The notes under the pieces are model-generated. The model saw only the letters and a list, made by a program, of their open reading frames with translations, was not told where the DNA came from and did no database searches. A DNA stretch of 64,000 nucleotides from Candidatus Fermentibacteraceae bacterium (lineage in GTDB: Bacteria > Fermentibacterota > Fermentibacteria > Fermentibacterales > JCC-6): NCBI GenBank assembly GCA_016744855.1, contig JADGDO010000001.1, forward strand, positions 1 to 64,000. Reading direction: 5' to 3'. The position numbers were made by a program, and so were the translations under genes. Below, piece after piece: positions 18,475 through 27,023 of this stretch (positions within the stretch are counted from its first letter, which is position 1; the number at the start of each line of letters is the position of its first letter).

Positions 18475-18822
18475 TTACATTAATGTGTTTTCCGGTTTAC
18501 ATAAACCGAACTTGTAAGCAATTTCTCCTAGGAGTGGAAGAGGCTCTACTTTTCCACTGAATCCATTAATCAGACCGATCACAAAGAAGGCGAAAGCTGC
18601 CAAACCTGCAATTGAATCTACGAAAAAAGGTGTTCCTGGTATAAATCTCACAATTCCCAGAATTATCGGGATTAAAGATTGCTGAGCATGAAACATTGCG
18701 AAGCGGTTTTCTCTGCTTGTGAGCAAGGCAATAAAGAACCCGATGATCCCGAAATATGAGATACCTGCCATTGCTTTGCCGTTTTCAATGTCTGTTGAAC
18801 TGATGTTGAATGCTGTTGTCAT
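18475..18822 (-). CDS. DUF4870/Tic20-like membrane protein, paralogue 3
   Basis: A 115-residue protein with three membrane segments. It shares with its two upstream neighbours the order: N-terminal D/E-I-E-x-G-K-x-M-x-G-I-x-Y, an N-R/K-[FY]-x-M-[FY]-HAQQ motif in the first loop, and a C-terminal FxGKVEPLP...KFGLCK. This is the layout of DUF4870/Tic20-like small membrane proteins, whose function is unknown. It ends with the same FGLCKP-type tail as the others, about 50 nt before mgtE. Confidence 0.75.
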   Translation of the reverse strand: MTTAFNISSTDIENGKAMAGISYFGIIGFFIALLTSRENRFAMFHAQQSLIPIILGIVRFIPGTPFFVDSIAGLAAFAFFVIGLINGFSGKVEPLPLLGEIAYKFGLCKPENTLM

Positions 18823-18838
18823 TCTTTTTCTCCTTGAC

Positions 18839-19225
18839 CTACTCGATTAGAGCGGAGCTATCCTGCTTGCAAAGGTTAAACTTGAAAGCCAGCTTTCCAA
18901 TTAGTGGAACCGGCTCAACTTTGCCAGTAAACCCGTTAACCATTCCCATTATCCACAATACCAACAATACTATGTCACCGAGAATTATAACTATGTCTAT
19001 AAGCCACCCTATTATTGGAATCACAGAGGCTACCCAGAAAATGTTTCCGATAACCCAGAATATCATGATTATAAGGGCTTGCTGAGCATGGTACATGACA
19101 TATCTGTTGTCTTTGCTGGAAATCAGAGCAATCAGAAAACCGATAGGCTCAAAGAGGTATGCGATTCCACCCATCGCCTTGCCACTCTCTATGTCGGAGG
19201 AACTGATGTTGAAATTTTCGGGCAT
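18839..19225 (-). CDS. DUF4870/Tic20-like membrane protein, paralogue 2
   Basis: A 128-residue paralogue of the genes on both sides. It keeps DIESGKAMGGIAYL, the MYHAQQALI segment and the KVEPVPLIG tail, with an extra hydrophobic stretch in the middle (four possible membrane segments). It is separated from the next copy by 16 nt and from the first copy by a terminator-like hairpin. Function unknown; the family is often considered a small membrane-shaping or transport-accessory group, but nothing here shows that. Confidence 0.75.
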   Translation of the reverse strand: MPENFNISSSDIESGKAMGGIAYLFEPIGFLIALISSKDNRYVMYHAQQALIIMIFWVIGNIFWVASVIPIIGWLIDIVIILGDIVLLVLWIMGMVNGFTGKVEPVPLIGKLAFKFNLCKQDSSALIE

Positions 19226-19242
19226 GGAATTTTTCCTTACTG

Positions 19243-19269
19243 AAAAGGGGGCGATAGATACCGCCCCCT
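19243..19269 (-). terminator. Rho-independent terminator between DUF4870 paralogues 1 and 2
   Basis: An 8-bp GC-rich stem (AGGGGGCG with CGCCCCCT) and an 8-nt loop, followed on the minus strand by a short T run. It lies directly after the stop of the first copy and before the second, so it likely lowers expression of copies 2 and 3. Confidence 0.65.
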
Positions 19270-19291
19270 AACAAACAATGTAAACCTAAGT

Positions 19292-19663
19292 CTACTCTAC
19301 GTCTGGAGAACCATCAGCAGCTGGAGGAGGTGTTCCACCGTCTGCAGGCTTCAGGATTCCAAATTTGAAAGCCCACTCACCAACAACGGGGAGAGGTTTA
19401 ATCTCGCCCTTGAAACCGTTGAGCATACCAATGATAAAAAGAACAAATGCTCCAAGACCGATCAGCCAACCGATAACCGGAATAGCTACAACAAACATGC
19501 AGATAACAATGATCAGACTCTGCTGAGCATGGTACATTACATACTTGTTGTCTTTTTTGGTCAGGAATGCAATCAGAAAACCGAGCAGACCGAAATAGGC
19601 GATTCCGCCCATTGTTTTTCCGTCTTCAATCTCAGCAGGTGTGATACCATAGTTGTTGTCCAT
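19292..19663 (-). CDS. DUF4870/Tic20-like membrane protein, paralogue 1
   Basis: A 123-residue first member of the tandem trio: EIEDGKTMGGIAYFG, a KYVMYHAQQSL motif, two further membrane segments and the EIKPLPVVG / FKFGILKP end. An additional acidic Gly-Pro-rich tail is present. A strong GGAGGGAG lies upstream of the ATG, suggesting this copy is well translated. The three copies differ enough to be long-standing paralogues rather than a recent duplication. Confidence 0.75.
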   Translation of the reverse strand: MDNNYGITPAEIEDGKTMGGIAYFGLLGFLIAFLTKKDNKYVMYHAQQSLIIVICMFVVAIPVIGWLIGLGAFVLFIIGMLNGFKGEIKPLPVVGEWAFKFGILKPADGGTPPPAADGSPDVE

Positions 19664-19757
19664 TAAAAACTCCCTCCATAAAACTCACTTATTACTATTA
19701 CTACCCAACAGCACATGGCAACATTCAGTAAAGAGACCCCCATGTCAACCTCACCCC

Positions 19758-19786
19758 TTGCAGCATGCTTTCTAAGACTGCATTAT
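19758..19786 (+). promoter_or_regulatory. Putative sigma-70-type promoter for the 19811 gene
   Basis: TTGCAG and CATTAT separated by 17 nt, ending about 25 nt before ATG 19811. Each hexamer matches the consensus at four of six positions. Inference only. Confidence 0.35.
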
Positions 19787-19810
19787 ATTCGTGAATAGAA
19801 AAGAGGCAGT

Positions 19811-20215
19811 ATGAACGAAGTTGTTAAACCAGACAATGATTTGTTATCGATTGTATCAATTTTCCATTTTGTTCTCGGTGGTTTCCAGATGCTTTTTTCA
19901 CTGATTGGACTGATTTATCTCGGGATGGGCATACTTATCGCTTCCGGAGAACTTGAGTCGGCAAAAGGGACACCCCCTCCAGCTGAAATTGGATGGATCT
20001 TTGGTGCCGTTGGTATTGTTTTTACATTAGTTTTCCTGACAATAGGTCTGTTAGCAATAAAAACAGGCACTAATATCAGGAAAAGAAAAAACCGTACTTT
20101 TTGCATTGTGATTGACTCCATATTATGTATGATGATACCTTTGGGAACTATTGTGGGTATATTTGGGTTAGTTTTATTAATGAAGCCAGAGAATGCAGGA
20201 CAATTTGAGGGGTAA
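19811..20215 (+). CDS. Small membrane protein of unknown function
   Basis: A 134-residue protein with three likely membrane helices (about residues 15-45, 62-85 and 105-127) separated by short loops, one Pro-rich (GTPPPAEIG) and one very basic (RKRKNR). The overall look is of a DUF4870- or DUF4064-like small membrane protein, but no firm family was recognised. A GAGGCAG precedes the ATG. It is followed 15 nt later by a PilZ gene, so the two may be co-transcribed. Confidence 0.65.
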   Translation: MNEVVKPDNDLLSIVSIFHFVLGGFQMLFSLIGLIYLGMGILIASGELESAKGTPPPAEIGWIFGAVGIVFTLVFLTIGLLAIKTGTNIRKRKNRTFCIVIDSILCMMIPLGTIVGIFGLVLLMKPENAGQFEG

Positions 20216-20230
20216 GGAAGGAAGAGACAG

Positions 20231-20560
20231 TTGATCAAAAACACTGTTTCCGAGAAACGCAGAGAGAAGAGATACGGCGGCAAACTTCAGGTAGTAATAG
20301 GTACTCACGGCATGCCGGGGAAGCCTGTTACAGCACTGAACCTGAGTGCTTCCGGTTTGTATTGCATTTGCGACAATCCTCTTGGTGACCTCACCAGAGT
20401 CGATGTTTCGGTGAATCTGGATGAAAATCAGGTAATGGCCAGAGCCGTGGTTATCCGCGAGGAGGAACTTCCTGATGGCAAATGGGGTATAGGTTTATTC
20501 TTTACTAGAATTCGATTTGAGGATAGACAGTTTTTCGCAAGATATGTAAACGGGGAGTGA
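20231..20560 (+). CDS. PilZ domain protein
   Basis: A 109-residue single-domain PilZ protein. It carries the two motifs that bind cyclic di-GMP: RREKR near the N-terminus (RxxxR) and NLSASGL (D/N-x-S-x-x-G). It starts at TTG 20231 after a GGAAGGAAG. Probable c-di-GMP receptor controlling surface or motility functions; type IV pilin-like genes occur 10 kb away, but no direct link is visible. It is followed within 5 nt by the PorV-like gene. Confidence 0.8.
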   Translation: MIKNTVSEKRREKRYGGKLQVVIGTHGMPGKPVTALNLSASGLYCICDNPLGDLTRVDVSVNLDENQVMARAVVIREEELPDGKWGIGLFFTRIRFEDRQFFARYVNGE

Positions 20561-20564
20561 TCTT

Positions 20565-21656
20565 TTGAAAAAAGCACTGCTTTCTTTTGCCGTTATCGGG
20601 GTGCTGGCTTCTTCTGCCAGTGCAGACAAGTACGCCGGAGAGTTTATGTACATTGGAGCAGGGGCAAGAGCTCTCGCTCTTGGTAGTGCTTTTTCTGCAG
20701 TTTCAGATGACATAACAGCAGGATACTGGAATCCTGCAGGCCTTGTTCAGAGCAGAATGAAATCTGTCGCATTTATGCATTCAGAACGGTTCGGCGGTCT
20801 CATTTCTTATGATTACCTGGCATATTCTCAGGAATTCAATGGTGATGTGTATGCGGCCAGCTTCTTTAGAACAGATGCCGGTAAAATAGCAGACACCAGC
20901 AATCTTCAATGGTATGACACCGGAAGTGATGGTGTTTTCGGCGAAGACGGAACAGGTGCGCCTGGTGATAGTGGTAATGACGACTACGAAAACGGTAGTA
21001 ATCCATCCGGTACCGAGGGTAATGGTGAATGGGATCCCGGCGAGGAACTTATTTACGACGAGGGAAGAATCACATGGAACAGTGCTTCTGACAATGCTCT
21101 TTACCTTTCGTGGGGAAGATCTTTGAATGACAGGTTATCTTTTGGTGCATCTTCAAAACTTATATACAGAAAACTTATGGATTACTCGGCATGGGGTGTC
21201 GGTTTTGATGTAGCTCTTCGTTGGAATGCTACGGAATCATTCGCTTTAGGTTTGAACCTTCAGGATGTGTTTGGAACCTACATGTTCTGGGACACTGGAG
21301 TGAGCGAGAGTGTTTTACCTACTGCCAAAATGGGTGCATCGTTTGTCTGGCCCATATCCAAGTTCCATTCAGTTATTACATTTACTGCAGATGGAGATTT
21401 CCGCTTCGAAGGAAGAGAATTCGCCACGCAGTACAGCCTCCCTGAAGCCGGAATCAGTCTCGATACACATATGGGAGCTGAACTTCTTATTAAAGACACA
21501 GTAGGTCTTAGAATCGGTTCAAACGAGGGAAACATGACAGCAGGTCTCGGGTTCACCATCAAATTTAGCAATCACCCTGTTTCTCTGGATTATGCATGGC
21601 TGACGCACGATCAACTCGATAGCACCCACAGGATCTCAGTGGGAGTAGGCCTCTAA
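20565..21656 (+). CDS. PorV/PorQ family outer-membrane beta-barrel protein
   Basis: A 363-residue outer-membrane protein starting at TTG 20565. It has a signal peptide (KKALLSFAVIGVLASSASA), then the PorV/PorQ hallmark GEFMYIGAGARALALGSAF and ITAGYWNPAGL, and alternating beta-strands to the C-terminus. An acidic Gly/Asp/Asn-rich loop lies near residues 110-160. In Bacteroidetes, PorV shuttles type IX secretion cargo to the attachment complex. Three proteins in this window carry C-terminal sorting-like domains, which fits such a role. Similar FadL-like barrels exist, so transport of a hydrophobic substrate is an alternative. Confidence 0.75.
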   Translation: MKKALLSFAVIGVLASSASADKYAGEFMYIGAGARALALGSAFSAVSDDITAGYWNPAGLVQSRMKSVAFMHSERFGGLISYDYLAYSQEFNGDVYAASFFRTDAGKIADTSNLQWYDTGSDGVFGEDGTGAPGDSGNDDYENGSNPSGTEGNGEWDPGEELIYDEGRITWNSASDNALYLSWGRSLNDRLSFGASSKLIYRKLMDYSAWGVGFDVALRWNATESFALGLNLQDVFGTYMFWDTGVSESVLPTAKMGASFVWPISKFHSVITFTADGDFRFEGREFATQYSLPEAGISLDTHMGAELLIKDTVGLRIGSNEGNMTAGLGFTIKFSNHPVSLDYAWLTHDQLDSTHRISVGVGL

Positions 21657-21663
21657 ATCAAAT

Positions 21664-22266
21664 ATGGGTTACGCTAAAGAAATTTTACGCAAAGGGGTCC
21701 ATTTCGGATCTTTGATTATTCCTGCCTCTGCAATATTTGTTCCGCGAATGGAAATGGTTCTTATCCTTACGGCTCTTGCCCTCGGGATGTTAATTGTCGA
21801 CATCATTCGCTCACGTAACAAAGTTTTTCGCAAATTCTTCCTCGGTCTTTTTGGTAAAGTTCTTCGCGGTAAGGAACAGGATGGAGGAATGACTGCTTCA
21901 ACTGTTCTCATGGCTAGTGCTGCTTTAACCATACTTATTTTTCGAACTGAGATTGCAGTATCAGCACTCGTTTTTTTATCAGTCGGTGATACTTTTGCAG
22001 CTCTTATCGGAAAAAAATTCGGCAGAACAGTCCTTGTTTCGGGAAGAACTCTCGAAGGAAGCCTTGCAGCTTTGCTCAGCTGTCTGCTGGTCTCTCTACC
22101 GCTTATTCAGATCTCGGCCTCCAGAGGCTGGAGTCTTTCTCCGTCAGCTCTTGCAGCCGGTGCAATTGCTGCAACCCTGGCAGAGCTTTTTGAGATTCCT
22201 CTTGATGACAATCTCAGAATTCCGATTATTGCCGGGCTCGTAATGGAACTGGTGATACCAGGATGA
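21664..22266 (+). CDS. CDP-diglyceride/polyprenol kinase-like membrane protein
   Basis: A 200-residue integral membrane protein of the SEC59/dolichol kinase-like group that phosphorylates lipid alcohols with CTP. It shows the N-terminal ILRKGVHF motif, the central acidic FLSVGDTFAALIGKKFGR segment and GRTLEGSLA, which together mark the CTP-transferase fold, with about six membrane helices. Substrate (diacylglycerol, phytol or polyprenol) cannot be told. It starts 7 nt after the PorV-like gene and its stop overlaps miaB by 4 nt. Confidence 0.75.
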   Translation: MGYAKEILRKGVHFGSLIIPASAIFVPRMEMVLILTALALGMLIVDIIRSRNKVFRKFFLGLFGKVLRGKEQDGGMTASTVLMASAALTILIFRTEIAVSALVFLSVGDTFAALIGKKFGRTVLVSGRTLEGSLAALLSCLLVSLPLIQISASRGWSLSPSALAAGAIAATLAELFEIPLDDNLRIPIIAGLVMELVIPG

Positions 22267-23564
22267 TATGTCACATTGAAGTTTACGGCTGTCAAATGAA
22301 TGCTCATGATGGAGAAATTCTTTCAGGAATACTTAAATCAGCAGGTCATACTGTTGTTAAAAATGCTTCCATCGCTGAAGCTATCTTTGTTGTTACTTGT
22401 GCTGTTCGGGAACACGCGGAAACAAGGGCCCTGGGTCGAATAACACATCTGGCTGGCATGCCTGACCAAAAACCGCTTATGATTATCTGCGGATGTGTTG
22501 CCCAGGAACATGGTGACAGACTACTTAAGAAAATGAAGCTCCTTGATTTTGTGATTGGCCCCGATCTGTATCATAGGATTCCTGATCTTCTGAGGGAGAA
22601 AACCGGACGATTATCTCTTACTGAACAGGGAGTAGAGAAGTACGAGTCTGTTTCTCCAGATAGAAAAGAGTTTCCCAGAGCATTCGTTACCGTTATGCGT
22701 GGATGCAACAATTTCTGCACCTATTGTATCGTACCTTATGTTCGGGGCAGAGAACGCAGTCGGCCCTCCGATTTGATAATAAATGAAGTCAGAGGCCTCT
22801 TAAAGGCCGGCTACAAAGAAATTACCCTTCTGGGGCAGAATGTCAATTCATATATACATGCTGGTATAAATTTTCCGAAACTTCTTGAAATGGTTTCCAT
22901 AGAGGCGGGTAACAAATGCAGAGTAAGATTCGTAACGAGCAATCCTCGAGATCTTTCCTTGGAGTTAGCTCAGGTCATGGCATCTCACGAAAACATTTGC
23001 AATCAGTTTCACCTTCCAGCACAGTCCGGAAATGACAGAGTTCTGAAAGCTATGGGCAGAGGATATACCCGAAATGAGTATATCGCCAAAGTTGTTATGT
23101 TGAGGGAGCTTATGCCTGATATTGTTATATCAACTGATATGATTGCAGGTTTTCCTGGGGAAACAACTGAAGAATTTGAAGAGACTATTTCCCTTCTTCA
23201 AGAAGTCAGGTACGACTATGCTTTCCTTTTCAGATACAGTGAGAGGGAAGGAACAGCTGCCTTGCAGATATCTCCTCCTGTTCCAGTTAAAGAAAGACTT
23301 GCCAGGCTCTCAAGAATGCAGGATCTGCAGGCAGAGATTACTCTGGAGAAATCAAGGGAAATAGTAGGTAAGCATATGACAGTTCTTGTTACGGGTCCTG
23401 CCAGGCGGGAAGGGCAGATGGCTTCAAGAACAATGGGTAACAGACTGGTTATTCTGGAATCACTGAGCTATGAGCCAGGCCAGATGGTGCAGGTCAGAAT
23501 AACAAGAGCAGACGGTTATACACACTTCGGCGAACCTCTATCAACACTGTTGAAAAAGAATTAA
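22263..23564 (+). CDS. miaB: tRNA-2-methylthio-N6-dimethylallyladenosine synthase
   Basis: A 433-residue methylthiotransferase. It has the N-terminal MTTase domain with cysteines C10 (VYGCQMN), VTCAVRE and ICGCVAQ for the auxiliary cluster. The radical SAM cysteines are C148, C152 and C155 (RGCNNFCTYC), followed by YVRGRERSRP and LLGQNVNSY, which is the MiaB subgroup signature. A C-terminal TRAM-like region ends with RADGYTHFGEPL. It adds a methylthio group to i6A37 of tRNAs. Full-length for the family. ATG 22263 overlaps the upstream stop by 4 nt. Confidence 0.93.
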   Translation: MICHIEVYGCQMNAHDGEILSGILKSAGHTVVKNASIAEAIFVVTCAVREHAETRALGRITHLAGMPDQKPLMIICGCVAQEHGDRLLKKMKLLDFVIGPDLYHRIPDLLREKTGRLSLTEQGVEKYESVSPDRKEFPRAFVTVMRGCNNFCTYCIVPYVRGRERSRPSDLIINEVRGLLKAGYKEITLLGQNVNSYIHAGINFPKLLEMVSIEAGNKCRVRFVTSNPRDLSLELAQVMASHENICNQFHLPAQSGNDRVLKAMGRGYTRNEYIAKVVMLRELMPDIVISTDMIAGFPGETTEEFEETISLLQEVRYDYAFLFRYSEREGTAALQISPPVPVKERLARLSRMQDLQAEITLEKSREIVGKHMTVLVTGPARREGQMASRTMGNRLVILESLSYEPGQMVQVRITRADGYTHFGEPLSTLLKKN

Positions 23565-23639
23565 TCGATCAATCGTTTATTGAAAGACAGTTCGCAAAAG
23601 CAGAATCAGAAAACTCTATAAGAGAGCGATAATGGTCAG

Positions 23640-24713
23640 TCAGAACCATTTTTTTCTCTTGAAAAACCATATCATTCCCATAGCAACAAGAAGCATGATT
23701 AAGAGAACAGCAGGGTAAGTCCATTTCAATGCCAGTTCCGGCATGAAGTGAAAATTCATTCCGTAAACTCCTGCTATGAAGGTTAGGGGAATGAAAATAG
23801 TAGCAATAATGGTCAGCACCTTCATGATGTCATTCATACGGTTGCTTACTACGGTCAGATATGTATCGTGCATCCCCGCTAGAAGGTCTCTTTGGGTTTC
23901 CACCATATCAATTACCTGAATTGTGTGGTCATAAAGATTTCGAATGTATCTATCCGTCTCTTGATGAATAAGAACTGATTGGCTGTTTCCCAGGGAATTC
24001 AGTTCTTCGCGGAGGGGCCAGACAGCCTTTCTCAGCAGGAGAACACTTCGTTTGAGTCTGTATATCTCTTTCATGTGCTCTGGTTCTGCTTCCGCCAGTA
24101 TCAGGTCCTCAGTTTCTTCTATGTAATCCCCGATAAATTCAAGTGCCACAAAGTAGTTGTCAATTACTGAATCCATAAGAGTGTAAGCAAGATAGTCTGA
24201 GCCTGAGGTCCGTACTCTTCCAGCTCCTGTTCTAATCCTTTTCCGAAGAGGATCAAAAACATCACCTTCTCTTTCCTGAAAAGATATTACATAATTTTTA
24301 CCAAGTATTAGACTAACATGCTCTACATCTATGTCGCGAATTTTTTCATTGAATGTCATCATCTTCATAACCAGGAAAATGTAGCCCGTAAACTCTTCCG
24401 TTTTCGGTCTCTGCCCGGTATTTACTATATCCTCTATTGTCAGAGGATGAAGGTTTAGCGTTCTGCCTATCTCTGTTACAATATCAGTGTTGTGAATACC
24501 GATTACATTGATCCAGGTGACAGATTCACCTGCCGCGAAGTTGACTGCTTCGGTAATGCTGCAGTCTACCTTTTCATTAAAACCCGACTGTGTGTAGTCA
24601 ATAACATCGATTCTGACTTTTTCCACCTTACGACTACCTACAAAGACAGGCTCTCCCGGGGGAAGGCCTACTTTCTTCCTGTGCGCAGAGACTATTTTTC
24701 TGATTTTTCTCAT
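23640..24713 (-). CDS. corA: CorA-type magnesium/cobalt transporter
   Basis: A 357-residue CorA family channel: a cytoplasmic alpha/beta N-domain (NVIGIHNTDIV, HPLTIEDIVNTGQRPK), a long helical stalk, and two C-terminal membrane helices with the selectivity motif YGMNF at the end of the first. The C-terminus is basic (FKRKKWF). It would import Mg2+ as a pentamer. The window thus has two unrelated Mg2+ uptake systems, mgtE and corA. It is the last gene of a leftward run after xseB, 11 nt away. Confidence 0.93.
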   Translation of the reverse strand: MRKIRKIVSAHRKKVGLPPGEPVFVGSRKVEKVRIDVIDYTQSGFNEKVDCSITEAVNFAAGESVTWINVIGIHNTDIVTEIGRTLNLHPLTIEDIVNTGQRPKTEEFTGYIFLVMKMMTFNEKIRDIDVEHVSLILGKNYVISFQEREGDVFDPLRKRIRTGAGRVRTSGSDYLAYTLMDSVIDNYFVALEFIGDYIEETEDLILAEAEPEHMKEIYRLKRSVLLLRKAVWPLREELNSLGNSQSVLIHQETDRYIRNLYDHTIQVIDMVETQRDLLAGMHDTYLTVVSNRMNDIMKVLTIIATIFIPLTFIAGVYGMNFHFMPELALKWTYPAVLLIMLLVAMGMIWFFKRKKWF

Positions 24714-24724
24714 ACCGTAGACGG

Positions 24725-24922
24725 TCAGCTGTCAATCTCTGTAAGCATTTGAGAAACTGATTTTTCAGTTTTTTTCAATCGCGCGCGAAGAGTCTTTATT
24801 AGCAAACCAGCTCTTTGTACTTTTTCTTCCAGATCATCAACAGGGCAGTCATCCCGGCTGACTGCGTCTACAATTCCCTGCAGTTCTGCCAGCATTTGTG
24901 AATAAGTCATGTTTTCAGTCAC
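24725..24922 (-). CDS. xseB: Exodeoxyribonuclease VII small subunit
   Basis: A 65-residue all-helical protein matching XseB: SYSQMLAEL-like start, a DDCPVDDLEEKV heptad region and a second long helix. It packs on XseA to form exonuclease VII, which degrades single-stranded DNA from both ends. Its start overlaps the end of xseA by 8 nt, as is common. Confidence 0.88.
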   Translation of the reverse strand: MTENMTYSQMLAELQGIVDAVSRDDCPVDDLEEKVQRAGLLIKTLRARLKKTEKSVSQMLTEIDS

Positions 24923-26180
24923 TTTTCTCTCCAGTCTTTCCCTTTACGAGGGCCGTCAGTGAACCGTGATTCATGGTAATTTTCACCATCTGTCCTTCGC
25001 TTATCAGGTTGGCGCTGCGCAATGGATTACCGTTTTCATCACGAACTACTGACCATCCCAGCTTGAGCATTTTTGAAGGATCGCGCATTTCAATTTGTCT
25101 CTCTGATTCAGAAATCCGGGTTTCGATATGATGCAGTTTACCTACAACTGCCAGATTAAGCTTTGAAGCAAGTTTTTGGAGAACTTCTGCTTTCCGCGAG
25201 GGGAGAGAGGCAAGGTAAAGGGTAAGATTTCCTGTCAAATTTGTCAGTTTGAGGTTTTCGATTTGAATGAGTGGGGAAATCTTTGAAACAAGAATTTGAC
25301 TGAGTGTTGATACACTGTCATCGAATCGTGCAACCCTGTCTACCAGGATGGATGCGGCATGAGTAGGGGTTTTTGCTCTTGTATGTGCTGCATAGTCTGG
25401 AAGCGTCGTGTCAATCTCGTGACCGATCCCGGAAATCACCGGCCAGGGAAGCTGAGCTATTGTTCTGGCTATTCCCTCGTTATTGAACCAGGATAGATCT
25501 GTGGTGGACCCACCACCTCTTGTTAACACAACAGCATCGAGCGAATCACCTCTGTGGGTCATCAGTTTGTTGAATGCAGAACAGACAGAATTTGCTGTTT
25601 CCGAACCCTGCATAAGGGCCCATGCTGCATGTACCCTGAATGGGTAACCAGACTCTTCCAGTGTTTTCACAAAGTCTCTTTCAGCAGCTGAACCTTTTGA
25701 GGTAACGAGACCGATGTTGAGGGGAAGCTGGGAAAGAGGGAGTGTACCGTTCTCTTCGAGGATTCCTTCTTGTGAAAGTTGTTTAATCAGTCTTTGGAGA
25801 TGAATAGCCGCTGAATCACCGGCAAAATCGGCATCAAATCCTTTCATGAGAAGCTGAAAACGTCCCGAACGATCCCAGAAGCTTACAGAAACAAGAATTC
25901 TCACTTCGATCTCGTTTACAAGATCAAATAGTTTTCCCTTTCTTCCTGTCTCCAGTGAAATTCTAGAACGATCTCCTGCAAACAGGGCACAATCTACTAC
26001 TGCTGGGGACTGTTCTCCAGCGGCTGCAGGGTCTGCAAGCTGGAAGTATGTATGCCCTCTGCCTGAAACTCTTCTAAGGCCTGTTATCACGCCTCTTATC
26101 CACATTGGTGCCGGGAAGCTGGATTGCAGAGATGATTTTACGCTTTGATTTAACTCCAGAACGGTGAGATCTGTCTGCAT
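24915..26180 (-). CDS. xseA: Exodeoxyribonuclease VII large subunit
   Basis: A 421-residue XseA: an N-terminal OB-fold for single-stranded DNA binding (about residues 1-100, WIRGVITGLRRVSGRGHTYFQL), the catalytic domain with GLVTSKGSAAERDF, LTRGGGSTTDL and PVISGIGHEIDTTLPDYAAHTRAKTPT (quoted in part), then a coiled-coil region. Together with XseB it trims single-stranded DNA. It starts 8 nt after the PPC-like gene, so that small exported protein and xseA-xseB-corA may share a transcript. Confidence 0.93.
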   Translation of the reverse strand: MQTDLTVLELNQSVKSSLQSSFPAPMWIRGVITGLRRVSGRGHTYFQLADPAAAGEQSPAVVDCALFAGDRSRISLETGRKGKLFDLVNEIEVRILVSVSFWDRSGRFQLLMKGFDADFAGDSAAIHLQRLIKQLSQEGILEENGTLPLSQLPLNIGLVTSKGSAAERDFVKTLEESGYPFRVHAAWALMQGSETANSVCSAFNKLMTHRGDSLDAVVLTRGGGSTTDLSWFNNEGIARTIAQLPWPVISGIGHEIDTTLPDYAAHTRAKTPTHAASILVDRVARFDDSVSTLSQILVSKISPLIQIENLKLTNLTGNLTLYLASLPSRKAEVLQKLASKLNLAVVGKLHHIETRISESERQIEMRDPSKMLKLGWSVVRDENGNPLRSANLISEGQMVKITMNHGSLTALVKGKTGEKSD

Positions 26181-26188
26181 GGATTTTG

Positions 26189-26569
26189 CTAATGAATTTT
26201 CAGTGAAAACATTCCGCCGTTACCTCCGGCATCGTGAACAATCACATAAACCGGACCGGAATCCTGAGAGGGCAGAGTAACGGATTCATTCCCAGTTTCT
26301 AAACCGCTGACTATGGCAAACTCCAACGCATACAAAAAATCTTCACCATAGGGGAGGTTCATAAAAACATCAAAATCCAGTTCATCGGACGCAGTGACAA
26401 TATCAAAGTTTGTCTGGTCATCCACAGATTCAAGGATTACCCAGTAAACCGTATCGTTATCAAGTGAGACTGTGTAAACCGCAGTTCCTCCCCGGTCCAT
26501 AGAGTCAGTTACTTCGAGTAGGGGAGAAGAGGCTGCGAGTATTAAAAAAACTGTGCAAATAGAAATCAT
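26189..26569 (-). CDS. Small exported protein with PPC-like beta-sandwich
   Basis: A 126-residue protein with a signal peptide (MISICTVFLILAASS) and a beta-rich remainder resembling the bacterial pre-peptidase C-terminal (PPC) domain: AVYTVSLDNDTVYWV, DFDIVT-like strands and a final GPVYVIVHDAGGNGG ... FSLKI. ATG 26569 is preferred because GGAG lies 5 nt upstream and a signal peptide follows; the frame continues upstream to 26644. PPC domains usually ride on secreted enzymes; a free-standing copy suggests a small periplasmic binding or accessory protein. Function unknown. Confidence 0.6.
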   Translation of the reverse strand: MISICTVFLILAASSPLLEVTDSMDRGGTAVYTVSLDNDTVYWVILESVDDQTNFDIVTASDELDFDVFMNLPYGEDFLYALEFAIVSGLETGNESVTLPSQDSGPVYVIVHDAGGNGGMFSLKIH

Positions 26570-27023
26570 GTTTTCTCCATTCTGTTCACTTGAAAAATGG
26601 TGAACATTTACGTCACAGTCAAGCAGGAAAAACCCCTGTTTCAAAAATGATTAATCCCATGCCGCTCAATGCGCCACATAAAGAGGAGATAGATGGATGA
26701 TTGCAGTTGCTTGAATCCCGCATCCCATAAAAAAGGGCTGGAATCCCATGAAATTTACAAATCACATTTAATGAGAAAATAAAACTAGAATAGAGACAAA
26801 ATACATCATTTGAGGTGACGATTCCTCTCTTCTGCTGATTGCCTGATAGAGCACTCCAGAAGCAACTGGGGGGAGAAAACATTAGTAATGGAGCATGGCG
26901 TAAGTAACCACAAGGTGGTGATATATCCGTAGCTTAATTCTGCGACATCTGTCTCGGTGGGGGGTTTCTATTTGCCGTAAATTAGTGTATTATCTCTAAT
27001 CAACAGAAGAAAGGAACAGTTAC
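26570..27023. other. 454-nt divergent intergenic region
   Basis: This region lies between the PPC-like gene (minus) and the nucleoside kinase gene (plus). A 7-bp inverted repeat TGTTCAC/GTGAACA (26583-26589 and 26600-26606) lies just upstream of the minus-strand start and could be an operator. TATTAT at 26988-26993, about 30 nt before the kinase ATG, is a possible -10 box, but no good -35 accompanies it. No RNA gene or convincing small gene was seen; an 87-codon minus-strand frame here lacks a start site and known features. Confidence 0.45.

Noticed and set aside
26619-26882. 87-codon minus-strand frame in the gap before the nucleoside kinase
   Set aside because: No ribosome binding site, no known motif and a composition unlike neighbouring genes. 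It overlaps the upstream part of the PPC-like gene region.
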